Shown one piece after another: positions 7,901 to 10,019 of a DNA stretch of 10,019 nt. The first letter of the stretch is position 1, and the number at the start of each line of letters is the position of its first letter. The position numbers were made by a program, and so were the translations under genes. The notes under the pieces were generated by a model. The model did not search any database. It was not told where the DNA came from and worked only from the letters and a program-made list of their open reading frames with translations. Location of the stretch: the NCBI GenBank assembly GCA_964467615.1, contig CAYXRK010000179.1, positions 1 to 10,019 of the forward strand. Reading direction: 5' to 3'. This DNA is from CAYXRK01 sp964467615. Lineage in GTDB: Bacteria; Hydrogenedentota; Hydrogenedentia; Hydrogenedentales; GCA-2746185.

Positions 7901-8485
7901 ACCGACGAATAGCACTGTGTACTTTTTGAAAGCTTCCGTAAGAAATCGCGTCGCCCATGCGTCTCTCAGATACGCTTTTCCGAAATCAATGTCAGTCAAT
8001 ACCAGGTTTTCCGGAGGCTGGGCGAGCGAACCATGAATGTATACGATTCCCGAGAACTGACGACCAAGAGGCAGAGCCGGAGCGTGATATATAGGGACCT
8101 TTTCGCCATATAGTTCCGTCGCTACATCGTTGAAATGTGAATCAAAGTTCGTGGTGATGATTCGTATGGACTTCTTCGCAAATAGTCGAACTAAATCTCG
8201 GTGTAACACCGTAGGCGAAGACGCCGGATTGCTGAGGATGCGATGAGCTCGCCCATGCACGTCTAGGCCGTTCGACTTTAGTCTCCCTAGGAATCGATCT
8301 AGATTCTTCTCATCGTCAGGGTCCATCTCTTCCGTGTGTTCCGCGATCTGTGCAGCAAGCCCCTTGAAGCTCGGTAGATTTGAGGGTGGCCCCATCGAAA
8401 CTCCGGCGCCGGCAAAGATTACTAGCGAATCATTCACCTGCGCGTCGAGGATTTCGGATGGTATGTTTACGTCGCGAAAATGCAT
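4928..8485 (-). CDS. SIR2-like NADase-domain protein with long C-terminal region (DSR/DUF4020-type anti-phage defence candidate)
   Basis: The protein has 1185 residues from ATG 8485; a TTG at 8503 would add six. The ATG is preferred because MHFRDVNIPSEILDAQ matches how related SIR2_2 proteins begin. Seen (ATG numbering): VIFAGAGVSMG (22-32) is the Rossmann NAD loop. ITTNFDSHF (110-118) carries the catalytic Asn N113. YIHGSL (149-154) carries the catalytic His H151. LFVGYSHSDP (192-201) is the usual SIR2_2 ending motif. The remaining ~900 residues are Trp- and Leu-rich and look all-helical. No Walker A (GxxxxGK[ST]) is present, which argues against an Avs-type STAND ATPase. Family knowledge: defence sirtuins (DSR1/DSR2) sense phage proteins through their large C-terminal part and deplete NAD+, causing abortive infection. 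The SIR2-DUF4020 layout fits the end region here, by recall rather than search. The gene stands alone, is more AT-rich than its flanks and seems horizontally acquired. Confidence 0.85.
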   Translation of the reverse strand: MHFRDVNIPSEILDAQVNDSLVIFAGAGVSMGPPSNLPSFKGLAAQIAEHTEEMDPDDEKNLDRFLGRLKSNGLDVHGRAHRILSNPASSPTVLHRDLVRLFAKKSIRIITTNFDSHFNDVATELYGEKVPIYHAPALPLGRQFSGIVYIHGSLAQPPENLVLTDIDFGKAYLRDAWATRFLTEAFKKYTVLFVGYSHSDPVMHYFGRAMAGDSIRFALTNSSEDGLWTGLGIEAIKYPQDDSKDHSFLYRAISAWAEQTNRGFLDHADRLRRILSEPPTSDTETDPETNDYLSNCLCAVETTRAFCRYATDVKWLVWAARQSPFKEIFDGQWNWGTQHEFMSGWFAGFCISHPNVALQVLLANGSHMSRLLWTCVIHALRQQEVDQTVLAKWIPILARNKDPVPRDFELLLREKWEVMTDDCIAVILSALTNPVAHLKPTLELLGEESDTEPRVEVLIPADDHWMGEFWEAASPILIPRLWRDFCVLFSNQIAIAHRLFASFGKADSNYDPWSFHRSAIEPHEQDSLSYDQDILIEALRDTINWISINRGEEGAWIIEFLLGFDAPILRRIGVHALIGNRGKNNDQKLQTILSMNLLYDIALQHEVFMLIKECFPGASTSMKEKLVECATEGLPHREDDTDGNQYWTFNLLYWLVVSDPEFGPARVRLDALREKHPVWEPRKYPDLSHWSESGTRDLYKSPQPSRELLAKSPREQLNFLLEYQGDKFEGPSRWGLLNSVITAIAENGDWGWELVQNLVAGGHWETDLWGSILNGWKRSSASRDRWNELLVLIRDTEALYVHSKEIANWLHDAARERDADWIARNLSTAEDCAFRLMKFCMENNREKSVPRDWLNAAINDPGGILTEFLLLALSKRLGITAEPYQVLSVAHRKVFESAINNQTFSARCATVVLAAQLHFLFHLDTSWALVHVVPLLSFTKDADQALRAWDGYSAWGKWNDALLPHLLPHFIERVSRLKDGDNQTEGLSSKAASIALYSGINPIDDGWIIKLSKHSSPEFRCGWFQHTEHMLESMDSQAKVDLWKAWIKPYILARYSGSPVPFDANEESSIVEWIVPMAVVFDEFAEIICAHKAPSLKRDYVIHRISATGLAASHPKSVARFLAHVLNNRPEDFYMHQEAAKMVESLIDTPALKCDLLLIAEALGRLGYPKALELSEEIHRRRPND

Positions 8486-8515
8486 TTCTCGGACAACATC
8501 CAATCGAATAGTTCT

Positions 8516-8521
8516 ATTATA
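8516..8521 (-). promoter_or_regulatory. TATAAT -10 box of the SIR2 gene
   Basis: A perfect TATAAT on the minus strand lies 30 bases before the ATG at 8485. Transcription would begin near 8509, giving a leader of about 24 bases with the ATG but only a few bases with the TTG at 8503; this also favours the ATG. No good -35 box is seen at 16-18 bases, so an activator may be needed. CGAGAA before the ATG is a weak ribosome site. Confidence 0.45.
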
Positions 8522-8866
8522 GAGATAGGGCTAACGATTTCGCTCCGGGTTCGCGACGCGCTCGCCGCTCTTACGTTCCTCTTGACGAAGCGGCATCGGA
8601 CAACGTAGTAAGAATTCTCGACCGCGAATCTGGTATCGCAGTCAACCGCTCCGTACTGCTGCGGCAAGAGTGCTGCAGCGTGTAGTAGCGCCTGCGTCGA
8701 CAAGGCCGGCGTATCGCATGCATCGTTCGATGATCGTCTCTGCTTGTTGTTCCCGTTCCGTTCTTTCGCGGCCGAGTTCCGCGGTTCACCCTCGCGTCGA
8801 GCCGAACGAGGCGATTTACGAAGAACGGTCGCAAAGAAATGCAAGGCGCACGCAATTCCTACACAA

Positions 8867-8902
8867 CTGAGTTCTCTGCGATCTCTGAGTTCTCTGTGGC
8901 CA
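8867..8902. repeat. 18-base tandem repeat (CTGAGTTCTCTG core)
   Basis: CTGAGTTCTCTG is present at 8867-8878 and 8885-8896, two units of period 18. The phrase TCTCTG...TTCTCTGTGG resembles a sequence I recall from intergenic DNA of many bacteria, so it may be a dispersed repeat rather than local. Confidence 0.5.
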
Positions 8903-8920
8903 TCTCCTTACGCGAGGTGG

Positions 8921-8951
8921 TCACAATTTGTGATCACGTCCCGCGTGATCA
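8921..8951. promoter_or_regulatory. Two overlapping palindromes, operator-like
   Basis: TCACAATTTGTGA (8921-8933) is a perfect 13-base palindrome around a central T. It shares TGA with a second perfect inverted repeat, TGATCACG-TCCCG-CGTGATCA (8931-8951). The pair could bind a dimeric regulator or form a cruciform. No promoter or gene is evident next to it. Confidence 0.5.
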
Positions 8952-8964
8952 TGTCGGGATTTCC

Positions 8965-9006
8965 GGGCGGTTCTTGCGGAGTTCGGGGCGGATTTTGTGG
9001 AGTTTG
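8965..9006. repeat. 21-base imperfect tandem duplication
   Basis: GGGCGGTTCTTGCGGAGTTCG (8965-8985) is followed directly by a copy with 17 of 21 bases identical (8986-9006). A third, decayed copy may follow to about 9037. Confidence 0.5.
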
Positions 9007-9090
9007 GAGACGTTTTCACGGCGTTTGAGGGCGGGTTTTCTCCCATGATCGGACGCTTCTCCGATCAGTTCCGTACTGGAACACCCCATC

Positions 9091-9140
9091 ATCCCTCGTT
9101 CGCCCTTCGACCGTTCTACATGCTCACTACGAATTAAATG
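9091..9140. repeat. REP-like intergenic repeat
   Basis: On the minus strand 9133-9119 reads TTCGTAGTGAGCATG, followed by TAGAACGG and then a GTCGAAGGGCGAACGAGG stretch. It resembles the widespread REP-type pattern TTCGTGGTGAGC...GTCGAA...GAACGG. A related 15-mer (13 of 15 identical) lies at 4684-4670 on the same strand. Identification is by recall of the pattern. Confidence 0.4.
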
Positions 9141-9168
9141 CGCCGTGCCCGCTGGCGATCGCATAAAC

Positions 9169-9207
9169 GAAAAACGCCCCGAAATCTCTCGATTTAGGGG
9201 CGTTTTC
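9169..9207 (-). terminator. Strong bidirectional intrinsic terminator after the tRNA-Asp fragment
   Basis: AAAACGCCCC (9171-9180) pairs with GGGGCGTTTT (9197-9206), continued by AAATC/GATTT after one mismatch, closing a TCTC loop. On the minus strand the stem ends in a run of five T. It lies 13 bases past the CCA of the tRNA-Asp 3' half and was presumably its native terminator. The plus side has four T and may also work. Confidence 0.85.
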
Positions 9208-9219
9208 TGCAAATTTTAA

Positions 9220-9269
9220 TGGCGGGAGCGACGAGACTCGAACTCGCGACCTCATGCGTGACAGGCATA
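9220..9269 (-). pseudogene. 3' half of a tRNA-Asp gene (probable attR scar)
   Basis: On the minus strand the sequence runs from the anticodon stem to CCA. The stem TATGC/GCATG closes loop CTGTCAC, giving anticodon GTC (Asp). Then come a T arm with GTTCGAGTC, acceptor strand CGCTCCC, G and CCA. The expected 5' half (acceptor GGGAGCG and a D arm) is absent; GGCAACACTTATAGAATGG takes its place. A tRNA cut at the anticodon stem with an intact 3' end is what integration into a tRNA gene leaves at the distal junction. The foreign DNA therefore lies to the right, and an intact tRNA-Asp is expected beyond the window edge. Confidence 0.8.
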
Positions 9270-9490
9270 GGAACCATTCTATAAGTGTTGCCAATTCAGG
9301 AGTTACGAGCGAGGGATCCGGTGCTTGCACCAGTGCTTGCACCAGTGCTTGCACCACTACGCCGGAAAGTGCGTCCGTTCCCAGTCTAGAGTTCCTCGCT
9401 CTCGCGTTGCTCGGATTGTCGCCTGAGAATCGCGTTAGACTCGCAACCATGCTGATCGAAAATTCGGCGGACAAGCCAGAACGCGGTTGA
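9254..9490 (+). CDS. Small hypothetical protein at the integration junction (78 residues)
   Basis: The frame starts at an ATG inside the tRNA-Asp fragment and has no ribosome site, so the start is doubtful; its first residues are just translated tRNA antisense. The middle contains in-frame ACTS repeats made by the 12-bp tandem array. The last ~35 residues (FLALALLGLSPENRVRLATM, then a charged tail) look like a real amphipathic helix pair. From memory, short frames with LSPxxRxRLAxML endings recur near integration sites in planctomycete-like genomes. I cannot confirm that, and no function is known. It may be an expressed small protein or only a by-product of the repeats. Confidence 0.3.
   Translation: MRDRHRNHSISVANSGVTSEGSGACTSACTSACTTTPESASVPSLEFLALALLGLSPENRVRLATMLIENSADKPERG
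9321..9356. repeat. Three perfect tandem copies of GTGCTTGCACCA
   Basis: The copies are at 9321-9332, 9333-9344 and 9345-9356. Each centre is a near-palindrome GGTGC-TT-GCACC. The array begins 51 bases from the tRNA-Asp scar, on the element side, where integrase arm sites or accessory-protein sites are usually found. The unit is four codons long, so it also keeps the small open frame intact. Confidence 0.75.
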
Positions 9491-9690
9491 CCACCTCGCG
9501 CCGCCCCCGCGATGCGATCGTTCCGTGGTCTCGCCTGAGGTTTCGATGATCGACCGGAGCACATCTCCTTCAGCCCATTGACGACGTCGAGCAATTCGAG
9601 TGCGGCGTTTTCGGGCGGTCCGTCATGGTCAACGTCGTCCGAGGCGGCGGACTGGATACGAAAGTCTTCCCAGGCGCTCGCGGAATGCAC
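9491..9690. other. Gap between the small frame and the EF-hand gene
   Basis: No gene is recognised. On the minus strand the frame of the EF-hand gene remains open past its TGA through the tRNA scar, but its sequence resembles no family. Confidence 0.4.
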
Positions 9691-10019
9691 TCAATGTTTA
9701 GTTTTAGCTACCGAACTATTCACCCGTGCAACGAGGAGAAGAATTGGCAGCAGCAGCAAACCGGCATCCGACGCACCGCGTATCGGCCGGTCGTTTGATG
9801 CGCCTGACGCGCCGAAACATGACGGTCCGCCGGTATCGAGAAACGCCGCGAGTTCCGCTTCCGTCACGAAGTTATCGCCATCGGCGTCGAGGTCCGCGAA
9901 TCCATCAGCGGTGAGGTCCGGCTGCGCGGCGACCGCCTCGGTAAACGTCAATTGACCATCGCTGTCCGCGTCTGCCGCTTCGAAACCCGAACGAAGTGAA
10001 TCCGCGATTTCGTCCAGCG
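9691..10019 (-). CDS. Secreted EF-hand protein with C-terminal membrane tail, partial (C-terminal ~109 residues)
   Basis: The frame enters from the right edge (first full codon CTG at 10017) and ends at TGA 9693-9691; the true start is outside the window. Seen: two EF-hand loops occur in series. The first is DADSDGQLTFTE, with Asp at 1, 3 and 5, Gly at 6 and Glu at 12. The second is DADGDNFVTEAE, with Asn in place of Gly at 6. Both should bind calcium. They are followed by a Gly/Ser linker with one Cys (GGPSCFGASG), then GLLLLPILLLVAR and a short basic tail. Cys, hydrophobic stretch and Arg resemble bacterial C-terminal surface-sorting signals (MYXO/Synerg-CTERM type), though I cannot match a named one. 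The protein is probably exported and anchored, perhaps to the envelope. It lies beyond the tRNA-Asp scar and so may be element cargo. Confidence 0.75.
   Translation of the reverse strand, partial: LDEIADSLRSGFEAADADSDGQLTFTEAVAAQPDLTADGFADLDADGDNFVTEAELAAFLDTGGPSCFGASGASNDRPIRGASDAGLLLLPILLLVARVNSSVAKTKH

Larger units (their letters stand above)
8522..9168. other. Long gene-free region upstream of the SIR2 gene
   Basis: Several short overlapping open frames exist on both strands, but none has a recognisable family, a good ribosome site or consistent codon use. The first 350 bases hold nothing I recognise. From 8867 on it is packed with repeats and palindromes, listed separately. It probably consists of remnants of mobile or repetitive DNA. 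Confidence 0.5.
3004..9219. mobile_element. Degraded integrative element / defence island between tRNA-Pro and the tRNA-Asp scar
   Basis: The region starts directly after the tRNA-Pro 3' end and holds a dead integrase, a dead Fic gene, an AT-richer intact SIR2 defence gene, REP-like copies and non-coding debris. Its right boundary is not marked by a copy of the tRNA-Pro 3' end, so the exact end is unknown. The tRNA-Asp scar belongs to a different integration event. Confidence 0.4.

Noticed and set aside
8949..9212. Minus-strand frame of 87 codons
   Set aside because: It starts within the terminator, covers the REP-like element and the 21-bp repeats, and has no family resemblance.
9321..9356. 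CRISPR array
   Set aside because: The units are directly contiguous, without spacers, and only 12 bases long.
9127..9690. A 187-codon minus-strand open frame from the EF-hand stop through the tRNA scar
   Set aside because: It begins with GTG directly after, and in frame with, the EF-hand TGA. It contains VRVSSLPP, the well-known translation of a tRNA 3' end, and overlaps the terminator. I treat it as read-through of non-coding DNA.

Overview
The window comes from a GC-rich bacterial chromosome. Signs of this are the GC-loaded third codon positions in the aminotransferase gene, a tRNA gene that encodes its own CCA, and a GTG start. The mix of a planctomycete-style tyrosine integrase, a DegT/HMGL sugar locus and a secreted EF-hand protein with a C-terminal membrane tail suggests a Planctomycetota/Hydrogenedentota-like or other environmental bacterium. 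That placement is an inference and is weak.

Left part (1-2858). A partial aldolase-type (HMGL-like) gene runs off the left edge on the minus strand. Divergent from it lies a 408-residue AlbA_2 (Schlafen-like) protein with a RecG-like C-terminal domain. Twelve bases later comes a DegT/StrS-type sugar aminotransferase. The aldolase and aminotransferase look like neighbours in a surface-sugar biosynthesis locus. The AlbA_2 gene looks like an insertion into it or a regulatory companion.

Middle part (2859-8521). An intact tRNA-Pro(CGG) is followed 114 bases later by a tyrosine integrase gene, the usual layout of an element integrated at a tRNA 3' end. The integrase is broken: after its first catalytic Arg and Lys it runs directly into the antisense of a Fic-family gene. 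The Fic gene is itself cut off before its catalytic motif, so one deletion joined two convergent genes and destroyed both active sites. Beyond a remnant-rich gap lies the main cargo, an intact minus-strand protein of about 1185 residues. It has an N-terminal SIR2-like NADase domain and a long helical C-terminal region, like the DSR/DUF4020 anti-phage sirtuins. Its DNA is visibly more AT-rich than the sugar genes, which fits horizontal transfer.

Right part (8522-10019). A gene-free stretch holds nested palindromes, short tandem repeats and a REP-like sequence. It ends at a strong bidirectional terminator and the 3' half of a tRNA-Asp whose 5' half has been replaced by foreign sequence. This is the footprint of a second integration event, whose element extends to the right. 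Three perfect 12-bp dyad repeats sit 51 bases inside that element. The last feature is the 3' end of an EF-hand protein gene with a C-terminal hydrophobic anchor.

Overall this is an accessory/defence island between two tRNA-linked recombination scars. The SIR2 protein is the only cargo gene that still looks functional.
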